A stretch of 64,000 nt of DNA. Origin: Eretmocerus hayati. Lineage: Eukaryota > Arthropoda > Insecta > Hymenoptera > Aphelinidae. The notes beneath the pieces were generated by a model. The model was given only the letters and a program-made list of their open reading frames with translations. It was not told the DNA's origin and did not search any database. The position numbers and the translations under genes were made by a program. Below are positions 50,101-62,899 of the stretch, in pieces. How positions within the stretch are numbered: the stretch's first letter is position 1; the number at the start of each line of letters is the position of its first letter. The stretch spans positions 153,145,121-153,209,120 of the forward strand of contig CM056742.1 of the NCBI GenBank assembly GCA_029851415.1, read 5' to 3'.

Positions 50101-53100
50101 GAGAGAGTTATTATTGGCTAACCCGACCATACAAAATCTAGCCTTTCGAATGATTCAATAAACTTGGGAAGCTTTTAAGCTTGAATAATATCATCATTCC
50201 TTCACGATAGAATCAATTTGTGAGCTTTAGAGACTTCGGGCAATCAAAATTGAATGATTTACTGTGAGAATTACCTGTTTGAGCGGTCGATAGGTCGAGA
50301 TTTTAGTGGTCCGCTGTTTGATACTGGTGATTCCTTGTTCGTTCGTTTCCTACAAAAATCACATATTCATATTAGTACAAGCATAATATTCGTTGGTATA
50401 AGCAATTTTATCGCGTTCCATCTCTTGAAATACTAATATTTTTATAAGAATTCATTGGCAGACATGGTGGCATAAAATCTTTCAACGCACATGTTTACTC
50501 GAATCGAGTCGATAAATCAACCCACGGAGGAAAAATTAGTCCTCAAATTGCCTGAATTAAGGTAATAGAGGTGCAGAAACGCACCGTAAATTACATCAAT
50601 TAAAAAAGGGAACGGCTGAATAATTGCAATCCTCGAGACGGATCATCGCGATTTCCGAGAAAGCTCAAATTTGGCTGGTCGCCAAGATACTCAAAATGCA
50701 TTTGGACGCTCTTAAAGTCGGTACGATCCGACATCTTACATCCTCATATTGCTTTCGAGAAAACCCATACACAGACACATACATAAACCCATCCAGAACG
50801 TCTAATAGAGAGCTTTATTTCAAATTCAGTTTCTGGAGTGAAGCAAAGTATTTTCTCTTGCCACAAATCTCTAAAGGCTTCGCCCTGCATCGAAAGAGGA
50901 GACCTCTTTTCTCAAGAGCTAATTATTCCCGCTCCATATTCGTGTATTTGGTGCTCGGAAAGTTCTGTCGCTCATGATATTTCTGAAACTTTCTTAGCTT
51001 TAGTCGCTGTGAGAGTCAGGCGTATACAGTAGTATACAGGTACGGTACTGTGTATTATGAGCTCTGGTAGGCCTATGTGGATGATGACTTATTTGTAACT
51101 GCAGACGAACGCGTAAGCGAGAAGTGACCCACATCATTATGGACCGATGCTTGTATATATGACTTGAAACGAGATGCGGTGAGAAGCAGACTCAGTTAGC
51201 ATACTTTGAGAGAAAAGTGCGGAGAAATTTTACGTTGGCGTATTATGACTATTGAATTTTATTGCTATTTCATTGGGTTGAACGAATGATTTTCGAATAT
51301 TTCCTCACACAGGCACAGACATAACATCCAAAATTTATTTGAGTTGCATACATTTACTCGCTTTATCAGCATTTCTACACGGTATGCGCTTTTTAAAATA
51401 TCTAGTCGATTTTCTATAATCTTGACAAGGTGCGCCCAAGGAGCAGACATCTCGATAGCGTTATTTCATTTGCACACTAAAGAGCTCTTCATCTCATTCC
51501 CACTTTGTGATTCGAGTCATTCAAATATTTCGAAAAAATCTCTCAACAAATTTATGATTGTTCAGGCAAATTGAAGCAATAATGGAAGATTTGAGCAAAT
51601 GTCTTGGCTTCTGAATGATCCATCAGTGGTATTTTAACTCAAATCGATTATTATCCATGATATATCAAAAGTTGACCACCGCAAGTAAATTTGTTTAAAA
51701 ACAACATACAAATCATTACTCTCTAAACCTTTTGGAGTCAATTTTGACTCCAAGTGAGTCAAATTTGACTCACTTGGAGTGAAATTCAAGTGAAGCTTAC
51801 TCCAACGAGTTAAGCATGTATAAATAATATTGGTAGTAGTGATATGACATTATGACTTATATTTTCGGAATTGTGAATGAAAATCCCAAAATCAACACGG
51901 TAATCAGGGCATTCTTGTGCCCTCTTCCTGTTTTCCCTGGTACATGGACATATTCGAATTTCATTTTATAATTCGGTACGAGATAGAAATTTGTTCTGGC
52001 GCAGTACAGCCACATTCAAGGAGATGGCGATGGATTTGACGTGAAGTTCAGAAGCTAATAGTTATGACATTAGTTCATGACGATATTGACTCTTAAACTT
52101 CCAACAGTTTGAAGGTCTTGCATTCTAGGGATTCCACATAGAAAACACTTTCATTTCCAATGCATACTTCTCTTGATTGTGGAGTAAAAAGCAAGAAAAA
52201 TTCAAAGTAGCTCATGACAAAAGTTCATTGTGCTTCCAACTCATGCTAATTGTTCATCAATTTTTCAAGAATTCAGAATTGCATTAGAGTTGACTTACTT
52301 TTCTAGTGATAATCTATTATGTCACCAAATTGATTGATTTGTTGCACTGATCCATCATAAGACTGACGTGTATTCTGTATACGACAATTTTGAGATCAAA
52401 TTTCGTACATGTTTAAAGAAGGAACTTCTGACGTGACAAATCATGTCGAAGACCACACCCTTGAAAAATTCAAAGTCAAATGAGCCTTCTCTGCTAGATA
52501 ACCCACCTTGCCCCTCCCGTTGAACTGTCATGACTAATAGGCTGGACCCGCCAGTGAGTCCCGCTCGTCCTTCTCTATGTGCTCAAGGTTTTTATCTCAT
52601 ATAGGATTCAACATTGCGCGAAACCCACCCATAGGTCCCCCCGGACACAGAGACGGAGATGCGATTTTCGGCATTAGAGCGAACGTGTCAAATCCGCAAG
52701 AAAAATCAAAATTATGTATCTACTCACAGAAGAGGTAATTTAGGCGATCCAAGTGGCGATTCACAGGAACCATTATTTCCAACACTCCTTGTCATCTCCT
52801 TGTGTCCAGAATGATGCCCATTGGTTGCTCCACCAACTCCAGTAGTTCTTCCAGTATTAGCATGCGAACTTGCGGGAGCCGAAGAAGTTGTATTAGCCAC
52901 ACTCTTGTTATGCCCAGGTGAATATTTTTCACGATTAGTAATAATGGGCTTGTTCCGATTTCTCAAAGCTGGTGCTCGATATTTCATACGAGCATCTAAT
53001 CTTTCCTTGGCAACGCTGTAATTAGCCTGTGGGCTAGATGGTAACCTGGTAGCTCTTTCTCGACAGAAGGCAACATGACGATCATAGGATTTGAGTCCAA

Positions 53101-56100
53101 AGTGACGTTGACAAGTTGGACATTGACCCTTTTCATTGGAACGCTGTGGAGCACCTGGGCTGCAGTTTAATCCTGACAAATTTGATGGCCTCTGATGTGG
53201 TGGTGACTGCTGTGACTGGTTCTGTTGATGCTGATGATGAGGATGATGGTAAGATGATGAATTTGATGAACCGTTGCTAGAGCCTAGACTGCTTAAACTG
53301 CTGTACGCTTGCCGTGGATGTGATGGGACAGTCTGTTTGTGAACCAGTCGAGTTAATATTATAACATGGATTGAATTCAATACAGAAGTTTTGAAGCAGC
53401 TGGCACATGCTTCGGGAAAGGATTTTGGGTAATTTGTCTCAGAGGACTAATTTTTGTAAAGCATTGAAGGAAGCAGAGACGAATGATGTGGTTCAAGCAA
53501 TTTTGTAAGCGGTAATAACGGATCAAGTTTAAAATGAGACCTGTTTTGGCATCAAGTTCTGGTATATGTGAGATGGATCAAGTAATTGATCTAACAATAA
53601 GTCTTTTCCATGACCCTAACTGTGACAGGTCGTAATCGAAGGGATAAGAATATCTCAACCGTGAGAGGGCAGCTCATGTGCTTTAAACTTGCTAAAGTTT
53701 TCTGACTTGATAAGATATTTTGACATTATTCAACCTGGAAAATTACGTCCTTAAATCGTAGATTTTGAGAAAATTTTGAATAAAAAGTCCGAGAAAAGTC
53801 GCTAGAGAAGAAAACAATCTACTCTTCCGGCCCACGGATGCTGATGAAAGATGCAAAAGATTTGCACGGAAAATTTGAACTTCCCTAATTTGGTTATGCT
53901 TCAAAATCATCCAACGATGATCTGAGTTGGATTTCCAAAAATAATGGAGCATCAAAGGTTCAGGCGAAGATTACAAGGCCAATCTCATTTGCTGATGTAG
54001 ATAAATCTACAACAAGGAGCCAATAATATTTGTAACTTTTTGAAAGAGGTAGATCATCAAAAACTAACTCAAATTTTACAATCAGAAAATAATATTCACC
54101 GGTTCACCACGGGCAGCCCGAATAGCCTTGAGAAAATCATCGTGGGTCTGCTTCCAGGCCGGTCTGCGCACCGGCAAAGGTCTGTTATCCTCCTGAATAA
54201 CAGACTGAGAACTGCCTCGTCTTTGAGAAGTGGGCGTAAAATGCTGATCGCTTCCATTTCGATGGTGCTGCTGTGTCGTATGATGATTATGATGATGCGT
54301 GTGGGGCTGATGCTGTTGATGCTTTGGCAGGAATTCGGCTAACTCGGTACCAGCAATTCTCTGCTTGGCAGAATCGAAGGGTTTGCGCTTTTTTGCAGCT
54401 GTACGCTCGCAAATGCGCTCGTGTTTTTCCAACGAGGCCGGCTTGAATTTTCGACAGCAGACCCCGCACGGCTGTAACTCCACCGACGCGTCTGACTCCC
54501 CAGCGGCATCTTTTTTTTTTTCATCAGCGTATGAAAAAAAATTTCAAATTAGAAGGACTGATTGAAAATTTGGGGGTAAGGGTCGAGGGAAAGATAAAAA
54601 AATGCAAGATTTGAGAAAGTGTGGAAATTGGACTGGGTACGGGTCGAGGTGTGGGTGGACTTTTGCTTTGAAAAATTGATGACTATCGAACGCGATTCGA
54701 CGAACTTTTGAGCTCATTGGGTGACCTAAAAAGTGCGGTAGAGTTCAATGACGCCACAGCAAATTCAATTACATTTACGCCAATTGAGCTGATTCGACCA
54801 AGTTTCATCAAGTCATTCGCTTTTTTCCCCCTTTTTTCAGAGCCCACGATGTATACTCGCGATTATTGAACGAATGATGTTCGTGTGAAATTTTAATCGA
54901 AGCATGAGAAAAAGCTTCCCCATTTAGAGAATCTTTTTAATCGAGAAATATCTATTGAAATAGAGTTTGGTAACTTACAATCCTACTCTTAAATTCAATT
55001 TCCGATTCAGTTACAACCCCGGAATAGGAAACGCATCCGTAATCGAATCCATTAGACAATTTCCTTCTTCAAATCTGATTTTGATTAAATTTGTTGAGGT
55101 TAAACAACAATCCGGCCTCTACATACGTGCAAAAATAATGTAGATCATCAATTATTCCGAACTCATCGGTTGAATAAGATAAACTTCCAACAAACAAAAT
55201 TCGCATTATATGATAATTCTTATCTACATAGGCAGTCCATTAAGTAAATCTTTTTATCCTAGATAACCTTCGTCGAACTTTATCATAGCTTTTAGCGAAC
55301 AATGTCATTCTATTTGACGTAATGATTGAATTGCTATTTGGTGCACATATATTCGAGTGCCTATTACAAACTTATCAAATTCAAGATTCCTGACTGGGTC
55401 CTGGCATTGTCCTTACAATACACTAGTATATTATTACCACGACTTCTAAGAACACAATGAATAAGGTATTGCAAATTTAATTGTTCTTGGTTTATCATTC
55501 AATGGACCAATACCAAAGTTAAGATCTACATTATATTTATGTATAAATACGACTTGAATTCTTCACTTCGCAAAGTATAATAAAGTAATGTCTATAGTCT
55601 ACATCATAAATAACGGCATTGACCTAGCAAAAAAAGAAAAAGTTCAAATTGTGGACCAAAGTCACTATAGAAGGAAATTTCAAAACCTAGAATCGAAATG
55701 AGACGATCACAAACTCGATTCTTGATTACAATCTAATATACCGGTGGCGACGATGCGAATGATGGGCACCTGTGCGACGACCGCCCCCGCTTCGCACTAT
55801 CACTCTTACACATGACCAGTGAATGTGAGTGTGTGTGAGTGTATGTTTGTACGCGTGTGTGAATTATACCGTGACTGTATCGGCACTCCGTGTTTGGAAA
55901 TGCTTACAAAATACAAAGTCACGACGTCGTCATTTGCAATTGGCATTTATATCGTTATGCACGCACGTGTGTCGTATAAACATCGAGAGTCGTCAATTTG
56001 CTTCCAAGTATTCTTTTCTGTTTTTCAAAAATTGTAGTAATCGATAGATTTTGAGGTTCTGAGATATTTTGCCGATAAGGAATCAAACAAAACCATTCCT

Positions 56101-59100
56101 AATAATGTAATACACAAAGACGTCTGCGAATGAAAGCTCACATTTTTACAGAGACTTTGTTTCAATTTGTGAATCCAAAATGTTGATTCAAAATTCATTT
56201 CCATTGAGCTATTGGAGGCAAACCTCTGTGTCATTTTGAATGGCAAAAAAATCCAATATGGCCGAATCTCAAAACATTTACATAAGAAATACACGGTCCA
56301 AGATGGCGACGTTTCAGAACATGTTTACTCCCAATCCTATAAAGTGTATATGTTACAGTAAATGTCCGAAATCAGTCAATGCCGGAGATTTACTAGTAAA
56401 TCCTAGGACTGACTGGTGGGGCCAGTCAATCCTAAGATTGACTAGTAAATGTCCAGCATTGACTGGGAGGTCTAGTCAATGTTGTTGGAATGGCAGCATT
56501 TCGGACATTCACTAGTCAATCTTAGGATTGACTAACAAGCCTTCGCAAATGTCCGAAACGTGATTGCTCACGAAAAATATAGTTGGCACGTAAACTTGAT
56601 TCTTTCAAAACTTCGCGCCGAAAAACAAGCTCCTGAGGTACAAGATGGTATTATTATTATAGGATGAGGATTTCTACAGAATTGGAACAAAAGCTGGTTT
56701 AATGAATAACCTGTTCCCGAGGAGCCAGTTTGAAGTTTGCAAAGAGAAATTCCTCAATCTCAACGAAATTGACCGGACGCAATCTGTAAGCTTACGAGCA
56801 GCAGCTTCAAAAATTTCGATTACAGGTGACCATGGGATGACGAAATGCAATTGTAAAGCTAAATGTTCTTCAAATAGATGTTCTTATAAAGTGAAAAAGA
56901 TACTGTGCAATTCAAGATGCCATAATAGCCAGAGCTGTTGTAACAAGTAGCTTTCATATTGTTAAATTCTTAGAAAGATTCAACTTCACTTTGATCATAC
57001 AACGTGCTATATTATCTGTCGGTGAAAAATTCGTAAGACTAGAATGACATTATCGATGTGATGAAGATGTGACCTCCGTTCAGTATGAACGTGAGATCTA
57101 AGACTATGTGCAGCTGTGATACATTTACGCTAAATATCATTTTGCATGAATAAATTTTGCTCATCATACACTTTCATTTCTCTGCTCATTATATGTTTCG
57201 GACATTTACGGTGGTCAGTCAGTCAATCCTAAGATTGTCTAGTAAATGTCCGAAATTCATCTTCACGAATCAACATTGACTGGCGGTTTCAGTCATTTCT
57301 AAGATTTACTAGTAAATCTTAGGATTGACTGGCCCCTCTAGTCAATGTCAGGAACAACTAGCCAATCCTAGGATTGACGGATTTCGGACATTTACTGTAA
57401 CATATATACTTTTGGATCCGGTATATCTAAAAATGCGTTGTATGTGAGATTTTTGTCTTGTATGAGCTTTTTACTCTGTATGCCACAATCATGTAGCTTA
57501 TTTTTATCTATAATGAGCTAACATTATTATACATTATTCACGATCAATACCTGCATCCATGGAGAATCAAGTGTGCAGCATCCTCGATTTTTCAATCTGT
57601 CTTTTAATTAAACACGCTTGAAAGACAAAAAATCATTGCAAAATTCTCACCAGTGCACAAAGATTTCTTTGCTATATACGCTGCCTGATCACTATCCAAT
57701 ACAAGCCACATCCGAATTCGGAAATATGGTCAGAGACTCCATTACCGGCTTCTCGTCCACACAATTGCATCACGACTCGTGTATCGAAGAATAAGTGGAC
57801 CACACGACACGTTCAAGTGCACTACCAACCGCAGTCTGAAAATTTTTTGCACGTGTGTGTTTCTACCGATGGTGGTTTGCAATCTTTGGTCCTTGATTCA
57901 ACGAGATTGAAAGGCTCGTATATATGCGACAGTGAAAAATTGTCCCCGAGTGACCACGAGATCCACTCTTGTTTGCTCTCAAATGCAATGCAGTGAAAGT
58001 TGCACAGTATATAATATCGCAGAGCGCGGGTGGGCGTAATATGCAGTTATTATAATGCTCTTTCGAGATCTTGTTTCGTTAGAGATATCCAGTCCAGGTT
58101 GATTCCCAAGAGATACTACACAGATATTGGCGATATGTGTATGAATGCGGATCGAGAGATCCTGTCATCTTTGTTGATACCGATTTTCAAGAATCTGTGC
58201 AGGTTTATGATGAAGACTGCGCTGTGTCATTTACTCAAATGTGCTAATGTAGCTCGGTGAAAGCTTATTAGAGTGAAATTATGTGTTTGTGCGGATATGT
58301 GTGTGTGTGTTTGTGTGTTTGTGTGTCTGCGTTTGAAAGAGTTTAATAAATGGAATGAGCGCGTGATCGAGGCATACGGTGATTTATAAGTGAAATATTA
58401 CCATGGGACAAGTTTAATCTGGGCATAAGCAGTGAAAATCTGTATTTTCTTGGTGTTTGATTTGTAGAAAGGACAAGACAGAAACTCTCCATTTAAAAAA
58501 AAATCAACCACAATAGTTGATATGGCTACAATTTGAGTGGTTTCATTTGAATTGTCAATGAAAGTGTTGCAGAAATGTTTTTTTTTTTTTTATTAACGCA
58601 TTTTCAACCTGTTTTCGAGGTTATTCTGCGGGACCTACAGTTTAAGGTGGGTTCCGAACCACCGAAGCCACCGAAAAGCACTTATGAAAATTCACGTATG
58701 TGCCGGACGAGATTCAAACCCCAGACTTCTGCACATTTTAATAATTTTTTTAGCCTATCTCACAGAATTTCCAAAATCTTCAAAATGAGCTAGAATGAAT
58801 TGGAGAATTAGAGTATGAGACACAGTTAGAGCATTGAAAAGTACCCTTGAAAATAGAAATTTGCCATTTTATAAAAGCGAGATAACTCGCGATTTTTCTT
58901 TCGGGATGGAAAATACTCTGTATCAGGAATATTAGGGTAAATGACACATTTAAAAATAATGTGATGAGTGGTCGACCCAAAACCCTAATTATAGTCATTA
59001 AGAAATGCGTGAGAGAATCTAAAATGCATCCGGTACATAAGTTTAAGCCTAGTGATCATTTGCATTACTTGAGAGATTTTTCACGTAGTCCCATTCGAAC

Positions 59101-62100
59101 AGAATCCAAACTTGGATGAGTACACGACCGCGATATTCATTCAGCTACCGCCAAAAGCAAAAGCAATCTCGAAGCAAATCATATAAACGTTAATCAAATA
59201 GAAAGTCAGCATTTCCTTCATAAACACACTCACAAAGACTAACTCAGGGAACAAGACGATTCGACATTTACGATGAGATTTTCGAATGCTGCCATCTCGC
59301 AAAATCCTCCGAGAGCTTTGCCTGCTTTCGTACGATCGAGCTTCCCCACTTTGAAATTATAAACACTCACATCCCGGCAAAAATCACCATCAAGGAAAGA
59401 GGTTAAAAGATGGAGAAGAGAGTCATAGAATAGATAAGAAACTGGGAAGCAGCTATGGTGTAGAAGCTTCGAATCTGGCTATAATTATCGTATGAACGTA
59501 AATCGCCCAAGTAGATCTCGCGAGAGTCGCAGGGCGGTGACTTTTCGCTAACTAAATACTCCGACATTAGACTCTTCTCACCAGATTTATACTTCTTCAA
59601 GATGTTCACCCGGAAACATCGTTACTATTAGTAAAATCTATTCCTGTCGATTTTTTTGCCCGATAATGAAGAAATCTGTCCTTCGATCAAATTTCCAAGA
59701 CTCTAAAATTGCAAATCGAAGGCGATTATCAGATTTAAACTATGATAAGACATTGATGATTAATAACCAACCTCTTGGCTCAAAGGTCGATTCTCACCAA
59801 GCGATGATCGACCACATACCTAGTCTCAAGAATTTACATCGATCAATTTTTCAAACCAGGTTAATTACAGGGGAAAAATACTCTTAGATATTTCGCCCGA
59901 TACATTTCGTTAAAATCTCTCATTTGTTACGAGTTACGATGATGTACGTGCATCTTTTTTGTATGCGATAACGTATAGGTTATATTTGCAGAATTTTACG
60001 AGCTGCGCAGGTATAGATAAAACGTGATGGTAAAATAAAAATTGCAAAGCCTTGAAAAGTGTTCGAGGAGTGCCGCCGCTGTAATCTCGTATCATTTGTT
60101 TACTGCGTCATTCGAAGGTATTATAATTCGAGATTGTAACCGGCTCTCGCAGACGTTGATTTTGAATGAAGAAAAAAAAATCATGGATGAGCAAAGAAAC
60201 GTTAATTAAAAGTGACTTAAATACACGTGCAAACTGAGCTAAGTGTTTTTGACATGAAAAAACATTTGGCGTCTGTAGTTTTTTCGTATATGCGATTTAT
60301 AGATCGATAGTTGATGATGTTCGTAATGTGAATCGATTGGACGGACTGTGAATATTAATTAATGAAGTTTGCACAGCTGAGGCTGTTTTTTTTGCTTCAC
60401 AAATGACGTTAAAAGATATGGGATGGAAAGCTTAAAATGTAACTTTAAAACAGCTAATGAATTCAGATATTGAGCGCATGTAGGATTGACAACGATTTTG
60501 ACAAATTTTGAATTCAAATTTGAGTTTTAAATGAGGCGTATGTGACGAACATGGATTATCCATTTTGAATCAAGAATTGTCACATAAAGATTATTCGATA
60601 TGACGAGTGAGAGGATTTGGAATTCTAATGTATTTTATACACAGCTGGAAGTTGTTGGAGAATGGTTGGTTCTTGGTAATACAATAAGGCAGAAAAAAAA
60701 ATGACGAGAAGATGAGGAAAAGAGACAATCGTGACAGACGTTAGAAATGGAAACGTTCAAGAATAACTCGCGAACCGTCGTTAGAGTATATAGCTGAATG
60801 TTACCGTTGCCAGTGGGAAAAACATGACCCATACAGTAAAGTGGAATACTTATTCACTGGGAATAAGCGATGCTCAATCTTGAAGGATAATATTGGATTG
60901 TTGGATAATGTTTGCTCTAGTATCAGGTCATACGTCAATCTGATGTTACTACCAGATGATCTGAGTACAGATTGAGATGAGAATTTGATTCATTGTTACG
61001 TGTTGGCATGGGAATAAACTCTTGCTCTGATCGAGTAATTACTGAACATTATTTATGTGAGATTTACGAATTCACCGATGGAATTTTATTTGATAAGGAA
61101 GATGAAGTGTCTTCTGGTGAGGAACAGTAGTTTGTAATGGAATGAAAATCCGATGGCCAAGAAAATTTCACCTACAACGTGGTCCTCACTGTTGTGATAC
61201 TTCATAATCAAATAGCAGAATCTCACACCGATATCGAAAATTGAAACTAGAGTGTGTCGAAAAATTTACAGTATCACGTTGAGCCTGACCCTAGTTTCGG
61301 AAGTCGTGATCATTTGAAATCAGTTTGGGTGTTTTTTTTTCCTCGAAATTGGTTCTGAAATCGGTCCAGAATTGTTGAATTGCCGTGCACAAAATTCAAA
61401 TATTTAAGTTTGAAGAGATATATCATAGATATTTCCAACACGAATGAACAGTTTCAAACTCAGGTATGTATCGCAATCGCAGCTCCGCATCGCTTTTCCA
61501 CGCATTGCATATCATGAATGGAATATGAGGAGATGTCTTCGCAATACTACTATAGAAGCTTAGCATTTCGTCGCTGAGGACTCCCACGCGTGAACGGTTA
61601 CGTGCGATTCAATACGTACTTTTGAAAGATTATTGAGGATATCTTTTCGTCAAAAATTCCACAAGCGTAGAATCCTCTTTCATTCAATGTGTATTCAAAG
61701 CTCGTACGAGGTTGTCAATGGTGATAAAACAACGAAATAAAGAAAAGATGCGCGGGTGGATTTTTTTTTCAAATTCCAACACGAGATGGCCACAGACTTT
61801 TTGATGAGATTTTGGACTTGCAAATCCATTGAAAAAATAAAAGTGCTTCCTGCGATCATTTTGATACAGTAAAATGGTGGATATAGATGTACGATATTAT
61901 TGACGGTATGTAGATCGATGTGGATTTATTCCGAGATTCTATGGATGATAATCTTTTTGAGTAATTTTCTTGGGCAAAACTAGTTAGTTGTCTTCTGACT
62001 TGAAAAAATGTATTTTCTTCGAGAAATAGTGAATGTTGTTCTTATCAGCACGTTGATAGAAATAGTGTCATCATTCTACTAAATTCGAAATCTGACTTGA

Positions 62101-62661
62101 TACCAGTACGCTTTCGTGATCTTCCCAGTATTATCGAGAAAAATGCATTTCTGAACGATCATTACGACGTGCTTTGTTTTGAGACGGGCATCGCAAAAAA
62201 AATTCATCAATAAATCCTGTTATTCCATTATAATAAACTCATGGAAATAAAATTTAAACTACAGCACTCGCAGAACCATCAATCAACCCCAAACAAACAC
62301 ATAATTTCGTACCTTCCTCGGTAAGGGTATCTAAATTTCTCGGAAGATCCTGACGAGCTATAATCGGTGAAACTATAGCCGCAGCTGCCACCCTGGGGGC
62401 AAAAGAGCTTGCAAGTCTAGCCACATCGAGTACAGCCTCATCAAGCCTACTCAACCCATCATTCTGCTGTTGCTGCTGATGATGCAAATTCTTCTTTTGA
62501 CGATTATTTTGTAAATGCGAATGAGGACCTTTTCCAATTTCACGACAGACATCAACGAAACGTGAAAGCTCGGCAGAAGCTCTACACCTAGCAATCGCTG
62601 CGGATTCTTCACCACCCGATCCACCAGCTGCCTTTCTCGATACGCAGCACAACATTTTCAT
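42167..62661 (-). CDS. Giant ZC2HC1-family zinc-finger protein
   Basis: Nine exons join in phase to 1593 aa: 62661-62313, 54509-54100, 53332-52728, 50349-50275, 49928-48823, 48093-47541, 47456-47073, 44552-43413 and 42326-42167. Finger 1 is C131-x2-C134-x11-H146-x3-C150, followed by the ZC2HC1 signature KKRKPFDSAKQRIAGTEL and then AWKQTHDDFLKAIRAARG. Finger 2 is C324-x2-C327-x11-H339-x3-C343. The extreme C-terminus is a zinc ribbon C1569-x2-C1572 ... C1583-x2-C1586 ending CGAKRLSI, a layout I recall from human ZC2HC1A (FAM164A). That family is poorly characterised. Between the fingers and the ribbon are about 1200 residues of low-complexity Ser/Gln/His/Asn/Glu-rich sequence, with poly-Gln near 44150-44210 and 47840-47860, so it is about five times the vertebrate length and probably largely disordered. 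Intron 1 is 7.8 kb. The exon-2 acceptor is preceded by an A-run, an unusual context. The start ATG at 62661 is the first in frame with the finger exon. Confidence 0.82.
42357..42695. mobile_element. MITE family A, copy 2, beside the last exon of the ZC2HC1 gene
   Basis: Inverted ends ACAAGGGGAGGTCCAACCTTG and CAAGGTTGGACCTCTCCTTGT. The centre shares AGATATACTAACAATGCTAA with copies 1 and 3. Its edge is only about 30 nt from the splice acceptor at 42327, inside the last intron. Confidence 0.82.
45253..45604. mobile_element. MITE family A, copy 3
   Basis: Ends ACTGACAAGGGGAGGACCAGGT and ACCTGGTCTTCCCCTTGTCAGT are near-perfect inverse repeats. The arms contain AATATGAAGAATCCAGAGTA and its complement. 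It lies in the intron between exons 8 and 7 of the ZC2HC1 gene. Confidence 0.85.
46555..46700. mobile_element. Perfect small foldback element
   Basis: AACCTTCTCGAGTGAACCCC pairs with the inverse end GGGGTTCACTCGGAAAGGTT. Inner arms include TTGTGGCAACTCGGAAAGAG and its complement. The centre is a GAGTG/CACTC palindrome. It is 146 bp with no coding capacity. Confidence 0.82.
51722..51812. repeat. Short palindrome related in style to the 46555 foldback
   Basis: AAACCTTTTGGAGTCAATTTTGACTCCAAGTGAGTCAAATTTGACTCACTTGGAGTG, described by position 51725-51782, is built of nested GAGTCAAATTTGACTC palindromes and ends CGAGTTAAG. It shares the AACCTT/GTTAAG ends and GAGT core of the 46555 element. Confidence 0.6.
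52535..52665. repeat. GC-rich interspersed repeat, copy 2
   Basis: Second copy of the repeat at 31965-32130: GGTCCCCCCGGACACAGAGA and ATTCAACATTGCGCGAAACCC match blocks there. It lies just downstream (gene sense) of exon 3 of the ZC2HC1 gene. Confidence 0.6.
56341..57412 (+). mobile_element. DNA transposon remnant with palindromic subterminal repeats
   Basis: The ends match in inverse: AAAGTGTATATGTTACAGTA against TACTGTAACATATATACTTT. Each ~220-nt arm (56341-56565 and 57187-57412) is made of reiterated palindromic units of the type AGTCAATCCTAAGATTGACT, with TAGTAAATGTCCG linkers. The interior (about 620 nt) contains the transposase fragment listed separately. I could not see a clear target-site duplication. 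Confidence 0.8.
56663..56950 (+). pseudogene. C-terminal remnant of an integrase-like transposase
   Basis: The open stretch DEDFYRIGTKAGLMNNLFPRS... contains RSQFEVCKEKFLNLNEI and VSLRAAASKISITGDHG, then a Cys-rich end: CNCKAKCSSNRCSYKVKKIL followed by CNSRCHNSQSCCNK and a stop. I recall this C-terminal pattern from integrase-type transposases annotated as KRAB-A domain-containing protein 2-like or SCAN domain-like in animal genomes. The catalytic core is absent, so the element is non-autonomous. Confidence 0.6.
58640..58685. repeat. Short dispersed repeat, copy 2
   Basis: AAGGTGGGTTCCGAACCACCGAAGCCACCG resembles AAGGTAGATTTCAAACCACCGAAACCACGG at 38995-39025 (given by position; both are about 45 nt). 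It is adjacent to GAGATTCAAACCCC, which read on the minus strand looks like a degenerate pol III B box, so a tRNA-derived SINE fragment is possible. Confidence 0.35.
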
Positions 62662-62749
62662 TGATAATAAACTCTCAAACAGCTCACAATTTTTTTTTAA
62701 AGCTACTTCACAATCACAAATTCATTTCTTAAACGCGTACCGCATCAGA

Positions 62750-62860
62750 GATTTTGCTGCTGTTGCAGCGAAAGCCGCGAACTGACTGCCGGTTACTTAG
62801 ATCTCGCGGTTTCTGATGTGAGCTGAGGATATAGGATAACACCGGCATCACTGATATATA
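62750..62860 (-). promoter_or_regulatory. Probable promoter / 5' UTR region of the ZC2HC1 gene
   Basis: On the minus strand a TATATATC box lies at 62857-62850. CGGCAGTCAGTTCGC, an initiator-like TCAGTT, lies at about 62795-62781, followed by GC-richer 5' UTR to the ATG at 62661. The TATA-to-initiator spacing (about 65 nt) is too long for a classical pair, so the exact start is unresolved. Confidence 0.25.
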
Positions 62861-62899
62861 GAGTGAGAGGCAATAATAAAACGGAGGCGAGGGCGAGGC

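Larger units (their letters stand above)
54510..62312. other. First intron of the ZC2HC1 gene (7.8 kb)
   Basis: Apart from the 1.07-kb transposon at 56341-57412, I see no coding exon on either strand. It has a GT-rich dinucleotide tract near 58295-58325 and a short repeat at 58640-58685 that resembles 38995-39037. Confidence 0.5.
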
